Shown one piece after another: positions 43,418-53,208 of a DNA stretch of 64,000 nt. The position numbers and the translations under genes were made by a program. The stretch is from JBBRZM01 sp963813635 (GTDB taxonomy: Bacteria > Actinomycetota > Acidimicrobiia > IMCC26256 > JBBRZM01), in assembly GCA_963813635.1 (NCBI GenBank), contig CAWEZO010000010.1:91862-155861 (forward strand). The letters run 5' to 3'. Positions within the stretch are counted from its first letter, which is position 1. The number at the start of each line of letters is the position of its first letter. The notes under the pieces are model-generated. The model worked only from the letters and a program-made list of their open reading frames with translations. It made no database searches and had not been told where the DNA came from.

Positions 43418-44275
43418 TCAGCCTGGAGCAGTGATAGCGGTGAGGGCTTCGACGAATGCGTCGGGTTGCTCGATGTGGGGGGCGTGGGCAGCGTGGTCGA
43501 TGACGCGCAGCGGCCAACCGTGGCGTGCGGCGGCCGCCTCGCCGACCGCCAGGGGCACCATGCGGTCGTGGCGGCCCCACAGCAGCGTGGTGCGGACGTC
43601 GATGCGGGTGAGCTCGATGTCGGCGATGGGCTTGGTCTGGGTGGCGATGAGTTGGCGCATCGTCTTCTTCACGTGCGACTCGCGGGCACGGGCGCGGGTG
43701 TAGGCGTCGAAGGCTTCGTACCAGCCCGGGTCGCGTCGCCGGGTGGCGTCGAGGTCCAACAGGGCGAAGCGGTCGAAGCGTTCGGCGTTTCGCGGCGTGG
43801 GGCGGATCGCGAACCGGATGGCGACGTATCGCAGGCGAAGCGGCATGCGGTAGGGGCCCACCGCGGGTGCGGCGTACACCACGAGCCGCTTGATTGACTT
43901 GTCACCTTGTGTCGCGACCCGGACCGCGAGGCTGCCGATCAGGGAGTGGGCGACGACGGTGGGATGGTCGAGGCCTGTCTGCTCGGCAACGCCGGTGAGC
44001 CAGCGGCCGAAGCTATCGGCGTCGAGACTGTCGAGCGGCGAGGACTCGCCGAGGCCGGGGACGTCGGGGGCGACAACTCGATGATGTTGGGCGAGTTGTG
44101 CGAGCACGGGTGCCCACATGGCTCCGCCACATTCGATGCCACCGTGGAGCAACAGCAGCGGTGGGCCGTGTCCGGCTTCGACAACGGCGGTGAGCACGCC
44201 CGCGACATCGACCATGCGTGAGGGTGGCAGGCCGGCGAGCATGCGGCCGCGCAGGTGTGCCGATGTCATCGTCAT
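43418..44275 (-). CDS. Alpha/beta hydrolase
   Basis: A 285-residue alpha/beta-hydrolase. LLLLHGGIECGGAMW is the oxyanion HGG loop, VVAPDVPGLGESSPLD follows, and the nucleophile elbow is VVAHSLIGSLAVRV (Ser in AHSLIG, replacing GHSMGG). LLWGRHDRMVPLAVGEA supplies the acid and DHAAHAPHIEQPDAFVEAL the catalytic His. The ATG at 44275 overlaps the stop of the SnoaL-like gene (ATGA), so the two are coupled. C-C-bond hydrolases and esterases share this architecture; the substrate is open. Confidence 0.88.
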   Translation of the reverse strand: MTMTSAHLRGRMLAGLPPSRMVDVAGVLTAVVEAGHGPPLLLLHGGIECGGAMWAPVLAQLAQHHRVVAPDVPGLGESSPLDSLDADSFGRWLTGVAEQTGLDHPTVVAHSLIGSLAVRVATQGDKSIKRLVVYAAPAVGPYRMPLRLRYVAIRFAIRPTPRNAERFDRFALLDLDATRRRDPGWYEAFDAYTRARARESHVKKTMRQLIATQTKPIADIELTRIDVRTTLLWGRHDRMVPLAVGEAAAARHGWPLRVIDHAAHAPHIEQPDAFVEALTAITAPG

Positions 44276-44697
44276 GGTCGGAGGATCGGGGCTTCGGCAG
44301 CGTGGCGGGCGCGCAGCTCTGCGTTCCAGTCCCCGCTGCAGTAGACGGTCATTTCGGCGATACGGCCGCCGCGTACCTCACACAGCACGACGTTGCGGTC
44401 GGTCAGCTCCTCGCCGTGTTCCTCGTGACGGCCGACGAACTCGGTGACGAAGCCGGTCACCGTGGGGATGGTGCGCACGACCGTGATCTCGGCGCCGTCC
44501 GGCGAATAGCCGTGCAGCCAGGCTGCGAAGGTGTCGCGTCCTTGGAGCTGGAACCGCCAGAGTGGCGGGTGGCCATCGAGGAAGACGTCCTCGGCGAGGA
44601 CATCGCCGACGTCGGCAGTGCGGAAGACGTCCACGAGGCGCTCGCTGAGTTCCTGTGCGGTGGCGTCGTCGAGGACGGTTGACTCGAGCGGGCTCAT
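44272..44697 (-). CDS. SnoaL/NTF2-like protein
   Basis: A 141-residue NTF2-fold protein from ATG 44697 behind an AAGGAG site. TAQELSERLVDVFRTADVGD, DGHPPLWRFQLQGRDTFAAW and RIAEMTVYCSGDWNAELRAR follow the SnoaL pattern (C-terminal CSGDW close to the family CSGTW). It is the first gene of a coupled pair with the alpha/beta hydrolase, which suggests a joint catabolic or detoxifying step. Confidence 0.8.
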   Translation of the reverse strand: MSPLESTVLDDATAQELSERLVDVFRTADVGDVLAEDVFLDGHPPLWRFQLQGRDTFAAWLHGYSPDGAEITVVRTIPTVTGFVTEFVGRHEEHGEELTDRNVVLCEVRGGRIAEMTVYCSGDWNAELRARHAAEAPILRP

Positions 44698-44804
44698 GTC
44701 GGGAACTCCTTGTCTTGGCTCGTGTGCCACCCTACGAAGCCAACCGGCAGCGGCGCATCCGGAGAAACATGGAAACCGTTTGAGGCGCGTCTCGGTAGAA
44801 GGAG

Positions 44805-45013
44805 ATGATCGTGCCCAAGGCCAAGACACACGCCGGCTTCGTCGCTGCGTACCGGCTACACGCTCAACAGGGCAACCTGCTCCGGTCACTCTCTACGACT
44901 CAGAAGACGCGGCGCAAGCAGCTGCGACGGCGATCCAAGCCGAGGGTCCGCCACCCGGTGCGCCCGTGACCCTCCAGTCCGTCGACGCCCACGAGGTGCT
45001 CGCCCAGGCGTAA
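44805..45013 (+). CDS. Small hypothetical protein, frameshifted
   Basis: ATG 44805 follows GAAGGAG and gives MIVPKAKTHAGFVAAYRLHA; after a frame change near 44875 the coherent sequence VTLYDSEDAAQAAATAIQAE and VTLQSVDAHEVLAQA ends at TAA 45013. The combined product is about 68 residues. I recognise no family. It is divergent from the SnoaL-like gene. Confidence 0.45.
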
Positions 45014-45514
45014 ACCTGCGGCCGGAAACGCGCACATCGCCGCGTGACGCCCGTCCGAGTGGCGCGTATCAGTGCGTCAGGACTCTGACGCGAGAACGCC
45101 CGAGGTTCACACTGACCCTCGGGCTGACATCGAACATACGTTCGGGGTGTCGGGGGGCGACACAAACCCTAAGTACACGCGACCCCTGGGAAGGGTGGCT
45201 CGGACTCGCAGCCTGAGCTCGCGGTTCCGCTCCCCCATCGTCGCGCAGCGGCCTCGACGCCATCCTGCACGAGATCCTGCATCCGATGATTGCAGCGTCC
45301 CCACGCAGCACGTGGCGACCGGCGCGTTCTCTGGGTGTCTCATCCATCTGTGAAGCCTCCGGCGTGTGTGTCTTTCCTTGCGCTCCTCGACGCGGTGGCA
45401 GCGCCTTGGGCCCAGGTCGCCCGCCGCCGTGGCTGACAATGGCCCTTCGGCCTTGTCCCGCTCGGCCCGCGGCACCGATGATGAAAGCGTGAGCGTCCCC
45501 CACCAGAGGTCCCT
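45014..45514. other. Gene-free stretch containing one copy of a 21-bp direct repeat
   Basis: About 500 bases without a convincing gene. It contains GCTCCCCCATCGTCGCGCAG plus C at 45229-45249, repeated exactly at 46570-46590. Reverse-strand ORFs here have actinobacterial shadow composition and no domain match. Confidence 0.5.
45229..45249. repeat. 21-bp direct repeat, copy 1
   Basis: Identical to 46570-46590. The two copies bracket the membrane-protein gene at 45515-46496. They could be ends of a mobile cassette or paired regulatory sites. Confidence 0.5.
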
Positions 45515-46496
45515 ATGACACTCCCGGCCCCCTCCGGGCCCCGGCCCGCCCCCGCTGCCCGCGAGGCGGTGGACGCGGCCCACCGGGCAGCGCCGGGAGG
45601 CCCGGAGAAGGACCATCGCTCGCGGCGGGTGGCTGGCGTCGCGCAGATGGCACGGGTGGTCGCGCGTCATCCGGGATGCCGACGAGGCCACGGTGGAGGA
45701 CGCGGTGCTGCGCCTGAGCCGCGCGCATCGGCTGCTGGCGCCGCTGGCGGTCGCGGTCGGCGCGTTCGTCATGCTCTTCGAGGGGCTGAAGCTGCTCGTC
45801 TCGAACTGGCGCCTCACCCTCGTGCAGGTGCTGCCCGCGATGTGGATCTGGTTGGCGATGATCGACCTGAAGGCGCACGCGCTCCACGGCAAGTCGTTCA
45901 CGATCGTCAGCGGCCCGCTGCTCGTCGCCGCAATGTTGCTGATCACGGCGATCACCGCCGCGAGCTTCTTCCTCAACGCGGTGTTCGCATTCGCGATCGC
46001 GGCACCGGGCCCGCCCGACATCGGGACCGCGACGACGCTCGCGTGGAAGCACCGCAGAGTTGTGCTGTCGTGGGGCACCGCTATCGGCGTGCTCCTGGCG
46101 TTCGCGACCGTGGTGGTCGACCGTTGGGGCACACGATGGTTCTCGTTGTGTCTCGGCGCCGTCGTCGGCGTGATGATGGTGTGCTACGTCGCGGTGCCGT
46201 CCCGCCTCATCGGCGTGAAGAAGACGGCGCTCCCGCGCCGTGACCGGCTCACGGCCGCGGTCGTCGGCGGCGCGATCGGCGCCGTGGTCTGCACGCCGGC
46301 GTACGTGCTCGCCCGCATCGGGCTCCTCATGCTCGGATCGTCCGCGCTCCTGATCCCCGGCGTCGTGCTCCTCGCGATCGGGCTCACGCTCGAGGCCGGC
46401 GCGACGAGCTCGGTCAAAGCCGTCAAGCTGAGCGCGACACTCGTCGCGTCACGCCCGCCCGCCGGCAACGATCACGACCGCACTGCGGCGGGCTGA
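45515..46496 (+). CDS. Multi-pass membrane protein of unknown function, frameshifted
   Basis: ATG 45515 (MTLPAPSGPRPAPAAREAVD) leads, through a frame change near 45650, to RVIRDADEATVEDAVLRLSR and a membrane domain of about six helices (e.g. LLAPLAVAVGAFVMLFEGLK, GPLLVAAMLLITAITAASFF, TAIGVLLAFATVVVDRWGTR, CLGAVVGVMMVCYVAVPSRL). The total is about 326 residues. A Pro/Ala-rich cytoplasmic N-terminus precedes the membrane part. I recognise no family. Confidence 0.6.
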
Positions 46497-46975
46497 GCCC
46501 TGTGAGACCGACACGGGGGGTAACGACCGGCGCGCCTCGACGTCCTTCTTGCGGCCTAAGCGCGAGTCTGCTCCCCCATCGTCGCGCAGCACGCTCACCC
46601 GCTGCCTGAACGGACTCCTGAACGACCACCTCAACGGTGGACCTCAGGAGTTACACCACCCGGAGGGCACGGCCCCCAACCCAACACCGACACCGACCAA
46701 CCCGACACCCCAACGCAACCCACCACCGCAGCCACTTCGTGAGCGACCCCGCAAGGACCTCGAGACGCTACGGGACCAACCGCAACGCCCAGTCTCAAGC
46801 AGCCACTTCGGGGACACGCGCAGAGGCGCTCATCTCGTCGGTGGCGCGGCTTCACTCGCAACATTCACACGTCCGCCGGGCTGAGGTTTCGACGCGCGGT
46901 TGTAAGTCGCGGAATTCGCGGTTCGAGGTCAGTCGCCCGAGCCGTTCCGTGCGCGAGGAGGAGAGTTCGTGCGAC
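46497..46975. other. Intergenic region with repeat copy and C/A-rich tract
   Basis: About 480 bases. 46570-46590 is the second copy of the 21-bp direct repeat; 46670-46740 is a run of CCAACCCGACACC-like triplets. No gene is supported. The P450 gene ends at the right side. Confidence 0.5.
46570..46590. repeat. 21-bp direct repeat, copy 2
   Basis: Exact copy of 45229-45249, in the same orientation, 1.34 kb downstream. Confidence 0.5.
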
Positions 46976-48156
46976 TCAGGAGATGATCGCTGGGAGCGTC
47001 TCCCATCCTCGGACGACGGACGCCGACGTCAGCTGGGCGTTGTCGACGTCGATCTCCCATTCGGGGAAGCGCTTGAGGACTTCGTCGAGAGCGACTCGGC
47101 CCTCGAGTCGTGCCAGCGCGGCACCGAGGCAGTAGTGGATGCCGTAGCCGAACGTGATGTGCTTCTCGATGTTGCGATGGATGTCGAAGCGGTCGCCGTC
47201 GGGGAAGCGCCGCTCGTCGCGGTTGGCGGCGCCGAGAAGCACGACCATCACGCTGCCCTCCGGAACGGTCGTGCCGTACAGCTCCACGTCCTTGGTCACG
47301 TAGCGGGCGAAGTTGTGCCCCGGAGGCTCGAAGCGCAGGATCTCCTCGATGGCGTTCGGTATCAGCGACGGATCCTCGACCAGTTGCCGCCGCTGGTCGG
47401 GATGGTCGGCGAGCACCTTGCCGGTCCAGCTGATGAGACGTGCGGCCGTCTCGTTGCCGGCGCCGGCGATGAGCGTGCAGTAGGTGAGGATCTCCTCGCG
47501 GGTGAGGCGGCGAACCGTCCCGGTCTCGTCCTCGAACTCGGCGTTGAGCAGTGCGGTCATGAGGTCGTCGGAGGGGTGCTCGGCGCGCCAGTCGATGTAC
47601 TCGGCGTACATCTCGGGATTGCCGACCTCCTTGATCTGCATCGGCTGGCCCGGCTTGGTGCGCATCGACCCGGTCGCTTGGTCGCGGACGTCCTCCTGGT
47701 CGGATTCGGGGATGCCGAGGAGCATGCTGATGGTCCGCATCGGCACCTGCGCGCCGAGGTCGGCGACGAAGTCGAATCGTTCCGCGCCGATGAAGGGGTC
47801 GAGGCTTCGGGCGCAGTACGCACGGATCTGCGGCTCCAGCTCCGCCATCCTTCGCGGTGTGAACACGCGGGACAGCACCTTTCGGTGCCGCGTGTGCGAC
47901 GGCGGGTCCTCGAAGATCAACATGCCGGGCGGCATCGTGACGTCGGCGCGGATGAAGTCGAGGAAGGCGCCACGGCCCGAGATGAACGTCTCGTGATCGG
48001 TGAGGACCCGCTCGACGTCGTCGGCCCGGCTTACGGCGAAGAAGTCGTAGCGCTCGTTGTAGTAGAGCGGCGCCTCCTCCCGTAGCCGACGGTAGACGGG
48101 GTACGGGTCGGCGTCGATCTCGAGGTCGTACGGGTCGTAGTACAGGTCGTCGCGTC
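46976..48156 (-). CDS. Cytochrome P450
   Basis: A bacterial class I P450 of about 393 residues. The heme loop is FGYGIHYCLG (FxxGxHxCLG), the I-helix has IAGAGNETAARLISW (AGxxT) and the K-helix EEILRFE (ExxR). PSHTRHRKVLSRVFTPRRMA is the typical C-helix region. ATG 48156 overlaps the stop of the amidohydrolase (ATGA); a one-base slip just after the start is needed to join it to DDLYYDPYDLEIDADPYPVY. P450s of this group hydroxylate terpenes, steroids or fatty acids. A ferredoxin gene is not nearby. Confidence 0.9.
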
Positions 48157-49403
48157 ATGCCGGGGTCGGAGCCTTGACTCCGAGCAGTCCCCCGAGCGTC
48201 CCGCCGAGGATCGCCGCGCGGTCCGTCGGGTTCGACCCCTCGGAACTGGTACTCGATCGCTTCGCGGGTGTGCAGGAACGTTCCTTCGGCGTGCGGGTAG
48301 TCCGCGCCCCACACGAGCGTCGAGATCCCGGTGACATGCCGGCAGGCGATCGCCACGGGGTCTTCCTGGAACGACACGTGGATCTGCCGCTGCACGTACT
48401 CGCTCGGCATGAGCGGGTACGGCCAGCGCTCGTTCAGACGGAACAGCTGTGCCATGCCCGGCTGGTCGTCGTCGGGACGGTCGTCGTCCCACGTGCCGGC
48501 CCACCAGTCGCGGAACTGTCCGACGCCCAGCGTCCACGCCTTGTCCATCGCCGCCATCGTCGCGACGAGCCAGTGGGCGTTGAACTCGACGAGCACGAAG
48601 TGGAGGTCCGGGAACCGCTCGAGGACGCCGCTGCCCACGAGCGACACGACGATTCGCTGCGGAACCACGGGCGCCATCACGGCGGCCGACATCAACCGAT
48701 CGACGATCAGCTCGTCGTTCAGCTCTTCGTGGTTCTGCGTGCGCGCGGTCGCGATCATGCCCTGGAGCGTCGGCGCGGCCTGCTGGCTCACCTTCACGCC
48801 GCCGGTCGCGACGTGGAAGGCGACGAGCATGCCGTTCGCCTGCGCCGCGGCCCACACCCGGTCGAGCGCTCGCGACGTGTACGGGACCGGCGAGACCGCG
48901 GGCAGGATGATCGCCCGTGCGCCGAGCGCGGCGACGCGCTCGATCTCGGCGACGGCATCGTCGAGATCGCTCAACGGGATCGGCGACGTGGTGAAGACCC
49001 GGTCCCGGTACGGCGCGAAGGCCTCCGCGACGTAGTCGTTGTACACGCGGGCGTGGGCCATCGAGAGCTCGTGGTGGTCGTGGGTGTACAGCCCGAACAG
49101 CGCGTGGTTCGGATGCAGCAACGTGGCGCGGATGCCCTCGTGGTCCAGGTCCTCGATGATGCGAGCAGGATCACCGGTCTGCGGGGAGCCGTCGTGGTGG
49201 CGGTACCGCATGTAGGTCCACCCCTCGAAGCCCGGCGTGTGCAGCTTCCGGAAGTAGGGGTACTCCTCGCCGCCGAGCGACTCGACCTCGAAGTCCTCTT
49301 CCCAGACCGCGAGCTCCCGCAGATGCTTCGGAAGACGCGTGACGAACAGGTCCGTGGGTTCGACGAAGTGCCCGTCTGCGGAGACGATGAAGTCCTCAGC
49401 CAT
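48155..49403 (-). CDS. Amidohydrolase-family (PF04909, ACMSD-like) metal hydrolase, frameshifted near its end
   Basis: About 415 residues from ATG 49403, with GGAAAGGA as ribosome-binding site. FIVSADGHFVEPTDLF is the first-strand metal motif (D-x-H form), GMLVAFHVATGG carries a conserved His and TLVWGADYPHAEGTF the C-terminal Asp with DYPH. A frame change near 48240 leads to REAIEYQF, then ILGGTLGGLLGVKAPTPA. This family decarboxylates or hydrolyses cyclic carboxylates. It is the fourth gene of the reverse operon starting at 52093 and is coupled to the P450. Confidence 0.88.
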
Positions 49404-49425
49404 CAGTGTCCTTTCCTTCCAACGG

Positions 49426-50304
49426 TCACCCGCGTTCGCCGCGATCACCTTCTCGTAGCGATCCAGCACCGGCAGGATCTCGTCGCTCTCGACGGTGTCG
49501 AACGCGACGACGACCTCGTCGACGGCCAGCGCGGCCAGGCGTTCGAGTCGGGCGCCGAGCTTCGTCGTCGTCGACGACGTCCTGGATCACCCAGACGGTC
49601 GGGCCCGACGCCGAGCGTCCGGCTTCGCTCCATCGCCGTCGCAGCTCCGCCAGCCGATCGCCGATCCAGGTGATCGAACCGCCCGGCATCCATCCGTCGG
49701 CCCACTCGACGATCGCCTCCATCGCGCGCTCGCGTCCGGCCGCGCCGAGGAGCACCGGGATCGAGGGTTGCGCCGGTTTCGGCCACGACCAGCTGCGCTC
49801 GAGGTTGGCGAACTCGCCGTGGTACTCCGCTTCGGTCTCGGTCCACAGCGCGCGCATCAGCTCGACGTGTTCTCGCACGATCGCCCGTCGGTGCTTCCAC
49901 TCGTGCCCGTGGTTGACGAGCTCGTCGGGGTTCCAGCCGTACCCGACACCGAGGGTGAGGCGCCCTCCCGACAAGGAGTCGAGCGTCGCGAGCGCCTTGG
50001 CCAAGGCGATCGGATCGTGCTGGGCGGGGAGCGACGTGCAGGTGGCGATCTTCAGCGAGGTCTGCGCGGCGACGAACGACAGCGCGACGTACGGGTCGAG
50101 CAGACGCGGGTACGTGCGCGGGATGTCGTCCCCGGCGCCGGGGAAGTTGCGCGGGTCCGACGTGACGGGGATGTGGGTGTGCTCCCCGAGGACGAGTGAC
50201 GTGAAGCCTCGCTCGTCGGCGGCGCGCGCGAGCTCGAGGAACTGCATCTCGTCCGTCGCGCGATAGAGCACACCGACGCCCGGGAACGTCGCGGGACCGC
50301 TCAC
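49426..50304 (-). CDS. LLM-class (luciferase-like, F420/FMN-dependent) oxidoreductase, frameshifted
   Basis: About 292 residues from GTG 50304, which overlaps the esterase stop (GTGA). FPGVGVLYRATDEMQFLELA, SLVLGEHTHIPVTSDPRNFP, AKALATLDSLSGGRLTLGVG and YGWNPDELVNHGHEWKHRRA mark the LLM barrel. A frame change near 49560 moves the end (DEILPVLDRYEKVIAANA) into the amidohydrolase frame. It is a close paralogue of the LLM gene at 52245 in the divergent arm. In actinobacteria most such proteins use F420. Confidence 0.88.
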   Translation of the reverse strand: MSGPATFPGVGVLYRATDEMQFLELARAADERGFTSLVLGEHTHIPVTSDPRNFPGAGDDIPRTYPRLLDPYVALSFVAAQTSLKIATCTSLPAQHDPIALAKALATLDSLSGGRLTLGVGYGWNPDELVNHGHEWKHRRAIVREHVELMRALWTETEAEYHGEFANLERSWSWPKPAQPSIPVLLGAAGRERAMEAIVEWADGWMPGGSITWIGDRLAELRRRWSEAGRSASGPTVWVIQDVVDDDEARRPTRTPGRAGRRRGRRRVRHRRERRDPAGAGSLREGDRGERG

Positions 50305-51243
50305 GATGCTTCCCCCGGTGCGAGGGCGAGACGTTGCCTCGCGTAGTCGCCGATGCGGGCGACGGCGTCGTCGGCTTCGGGCATGTTGCCCGCCCAGATC
50401 TGGTGCGCGTGCAGCATCTCGGGGAACAGGTCGAGGCGGACGTCGACCCCGGCGCGCCGGGCGCGGTCGGCGAGGCGATGCGCGTCGTCGACGAGGATGT
50501 CCCAGTCGCCGGCTTGGATGTACAGCGGCGGCAGGCCGGTGAGATCCGCGTAGAGCGGTGAGGCGGACGGGTCGCGCGGATCCTGGCCCGCGAGGAACAG
50601 CTGCGCGCACCACGTCGTGCCGGCGGGATCCTGGCGCACGTCGACGTCGGCCCGCGTCGTGATGCTGTCGGCGGTCATGGCAAGGTCGACCCACGGCGAG
50701 CAGCAGCACGCCGGCGGCCGGAAGCGGCACGCCCTCGTCGCGCGCCTTCACGAGGAGCGCGAGGGCGAGGCCGCCGCCGGCCGAGTCGCCGGCGACGACG
50801 ACGTCGCGCGGCTTCGACGCCGGTCGCGAGGAGCCAGCGGTAGGCGGCGAGCGCGTCGGTGAGGGCGGCGGGATGTGGGTGCTCGGGCGCCAACCGGTAG
50901 TCGACGTTGAGGGCGCGGCAGCGCGCCGCCTTCGCGAGGTGCCCGACGAGCTTGCGGTGCGAGTGCATCGAGCAGAAGCAGTAACCGCCGCCGTGGAAGT
51001 AGAGGAGCACACGCCTCGCGTCGGCGCCGTCGGGCGTGACCCACTGCGCGGGCACCGCGCCGGCCACGACGTCGTCGTAGGTCACGCCCGGCCGGCTCGG
51101 TGGTGCTGTCGCCGATCCGCTCGGCCGAGGGCGAGCTGCTCCGCGCGCGAGGGAATCGACCCGCCGGCCACGGCCTCGGCGCGCTGCTCGCGCAGCAACT
51201 GGTGGACCGCTCGCGCTTGCTCGCTCGCCGGCACGGTTCCCAT
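50301..51243 (-). CDS. Alpha/beta hydrolase, hormone-sensitive-lipase (acetyl esterase) type, frameshifted
   Basis: About 313 residues in several frames from ATG 51243. The oxyanion motif is YFHGGGYCFCSMHSH (HGGG), the nucleophile VVAGDSAGGGLALALL (GDSAGG), the acid in YIQAGDWDILVDDAHRL, and the His in FPEMLHAHQIWAG. LNVDYRLAPEHPHPAALTDA is characteristic of the HSL family. Frame changes lie near 51095, 50810 and 50690. It sits between the SDR and LLM genes of the reverse operon and may open a lactone or ester intermediate. Confidence 0.85.
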
Positions 51244-51252
51244 CGCCGGGTC

Positions 51253-52093
51253 TCAGCCGACGCCCGGAGACGGCCGACTCGGTCTGCCGGCGATACCCGG
51301 CATGTGCGCGAGCAAACCGCCGTTGACGTCGATCGTCGCGGCCTGCACGTAGCGCGCGTCGTCGGACGCGAGGAACGCCACGACGGGCGCGATGTCGTCG
51401 GGCAACGCGAGCTGCGGGCATGCAGACGTCGGCCAGCGCCCGGTCGAACAACGTGCGCTGCGCGTCCGTGTAGTCCCCGTCGCCGGTCCACCCGGTGCCG
51501 ATGGTCCAGCCCGGCACGATCGTGTTGCAGCGGATCCCGCGCTTGCCGTACTGCGTGGCGATGTACTTGGTCAGCACGATCGTGCCGGCCTTCGCCGCGC
51601 CGTACGCCGCCGAACCGGTGCTCCCGGCCAACCCGTTGCCCGACGAGACGTTGATGATCGAGCCGTTGCCGTGCTCGAGCATGTGCGGCAGCACGGCGCG
51701 ACAACACAGGAACTGGCTCGTGAGGCACGTGCGGATCGTCCAGTCCCACGCCTCCAAGCTCGTGCCGAGGAGGTCGGCTGCTGCGTCGGGGTGGACGGCG
51801 TAGGCGTTGTTGTGCAGCGCGTGCACCGTCCCGAAGCGCGCGACGGCGGCGTCGACGAGGCCGTTGACGTCGTCCTCGACGGTGAGGTCGACGGCGTGCG
51901 CGAGCGCCGCACCGCCCGAAGACTCGATCTCCTCCGCGACCGCGGCGGCGCCGTCCTTGTCGAGATCGGCGGCGACCACCGCCGCGCCGAGCGCGGCACA
52001 GCGCAACGCGCTCGCCCGCCCCATCCCCGACGCCGCGCCGGTGATGACGATCACCTTGCCGCGCAACGAGTCCGCAACCGGCTCAGGCACCAC
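51253..52093 (-). CDS. Short-chain dehydrogenase/reductase, frameshifted
   Basis: About 280 residues from GTG 52093 (AAGGGGA upstream). Cofactor loop VITGAASGMGRASALRCAAL, acidic VVAADLDKDG, NNAYAVH, catalytic Ser in NVSSGNGLAG, YGAAKAG (YxxxK) and NTIVPGW. A frame change near 51420 leads to DIAPVVAFLASDDARYV and TIDVNGGLLAHMPGIAGRP, stop at 51253. It is the first gene of the reverse operon SDR-esterase-LLM-amidohydrolase-P450 and faces the forward LLM gene across a 150-bp promoter region. Confidence 0.87.
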
Positions 52094-52144
52094 TTCGACG
52101 TCCCCTTCTGCTGGCGAGCGAGCCGAGTCCTTGCCGCTCGACCG

Positions 52145-52165
52145 ACCGGTACAATAGTGTCAGAT
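52145..52165. promoter_or_regulatory. Shared 21-bp promoter motif, copy 1 (candidate TetR site)
   Basis: ACCGGTACAATAGTGTCAGA plus T lies between the divergent SDR (52093) and LLM (52245) starts. It matches copy 2 at 53151-53171 at 17 of 21 positions, with identical ACCGGTAC and TGTCAGAT ends. GTAC and GTGTC halves give weak dyad symmetry. Confidence 0.55.
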
Positions 52166-52244
52166 GACGCCGATGCAAGCCGTCGCGCGTCGTTGCGGTC
52201 GCACCGACCTCCACGCTCGCAGCCAGCCCGAGGAGCAGCACGTC

Positions 52245-53122
52245 ATGACGCACCAGCGCCACTTCCCACGCGTCGGCCTGCTCTATCGGGAGACTCGCGC
52301 CGCGATGCCGCTCCTCGAACTCGCGCACGCGGCCGAGGAGCGCGGCTTCGACTGCGTGATCGTCGGCGAGCACACCCACATCCCGGTCTCTCGCGAGAGC
52401 CCGTGGCCCGCCGGCGGCGACCTGCCCGCGGAGTACTACGAGTTTCCCGACCCGTACGTGGCGCTCGCGTTCGTCGCCGCGCAGACGCGGCTCGCGGATC
52501 GCCACCGGTGTCGCCCTCGTCGCCCAGCACGATCCGATCGCGCTGGCCAAGACCATCGCCACGCTCGACCACCTCTCCGGCGGCCGATTCACCCTCGGTG
52601 TGGGGTTCGGCTGGAACCGCGAGGAACTCGCCAACCACGGGAAGGACTTCACGCATCGCCGGGCCATCGTGCGCGAGCACGTCGAGCTGATGCGGGCGCT
52701 GTGGACCGAGACGGAGGCCGAGTACCACGGCGAGCACGCGAACCTCGAGCGGAGCTGGGCCTGGCCCAAGCCGGTGCAGCCCACGGTCCCGGTGCTCCTC
52801 GGCGCGCAAGCAGGCGAGCGCGCCTTCGAAGCCGTCGTCGAGTGGGCGGACGGATGGATCCCGGGCGGGAGCCGCGGGAAGTGGCTCGCGGCCAAGCTCG
52901 GCGAGCTCCGCCAACGGTGGGTGGACGCCGGTCGCGCCCGAGGCCGGCCCGATCGTCTGGCCCATGCAGGAGGTGGTCGACGACGACCGGCTGGCCGTCC
53001 AGCTCGACCGCTTCCAGGAGCTCGCGGTCGATCAGGTCGTTCTCGACATACCCACCGCGCCTCGCGACGAGATCCTGCCGCTCCTCGATCGCTACGCGAA
53101 GGTGATCGCGTCACGAAGGTGA
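52245..53122 (+). CDS. LLM-class (luciferase-like) oxidoreductase, frameshifted
   Basis: About 292 residues from ATG 52245 (GAGGAG upstream). HFPRVGLLYRETRAAMPLLE, CVIVGEHTHIPVSRE, TIATLDHLSGGRFTLGVGFG, WNREELANHGKDFTHRRAIV and the tail DEILPLLDRYAKVIASRR. Frame changes lie near 52495 and 52940. It is the paralogue of 49426-50304 and is transcribed away from it. The two may act on sequential or alternative substrates. The downstream double-TetR gene is probably co-transcribed or has its own promoter with motif copy 2. Confidence 0.88.
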
Positions 53123-53150
53123 TCGTGGCGTTCCCGCGTGCGTCGCCGCC

Positions 53151-53171
53151 ACCGGTACGTTGCTGTCAGAT
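53151..53171. promoter_or_regulatory. Shared 21-bp promoter motif, copy 2 (candidate TetR site)
   Basis: ACCGGTACGTTGCTGTCAGA plus T, 38 bases before GTG 53209 of the double-TetR gene. Conserved ends with copy 1 at 52145-52165. Position suggests autoregulation. Confidence 0.5.
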
Positions 53172-53208
53172 CGGCCGGCTAATCCTGCGCGCCATCACCG
53201 CGAACCAC

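Noticed and set aside
48174..49673. A 499-codon forward ORF over the amidohydrolase
   Set aside because: Antisense shadow; the reverse strand carries a clear amidohydrolase.
27972..53122. A bioluminescence system built from LuxC/LuxE and the two LLM proteins
   Set aside because: The LLM genes are 20 kb away, lack linkage to luxCE and resemble actinobacterial F420-type oxidoreductases, not LuxA/LuxB; no luxD is present.
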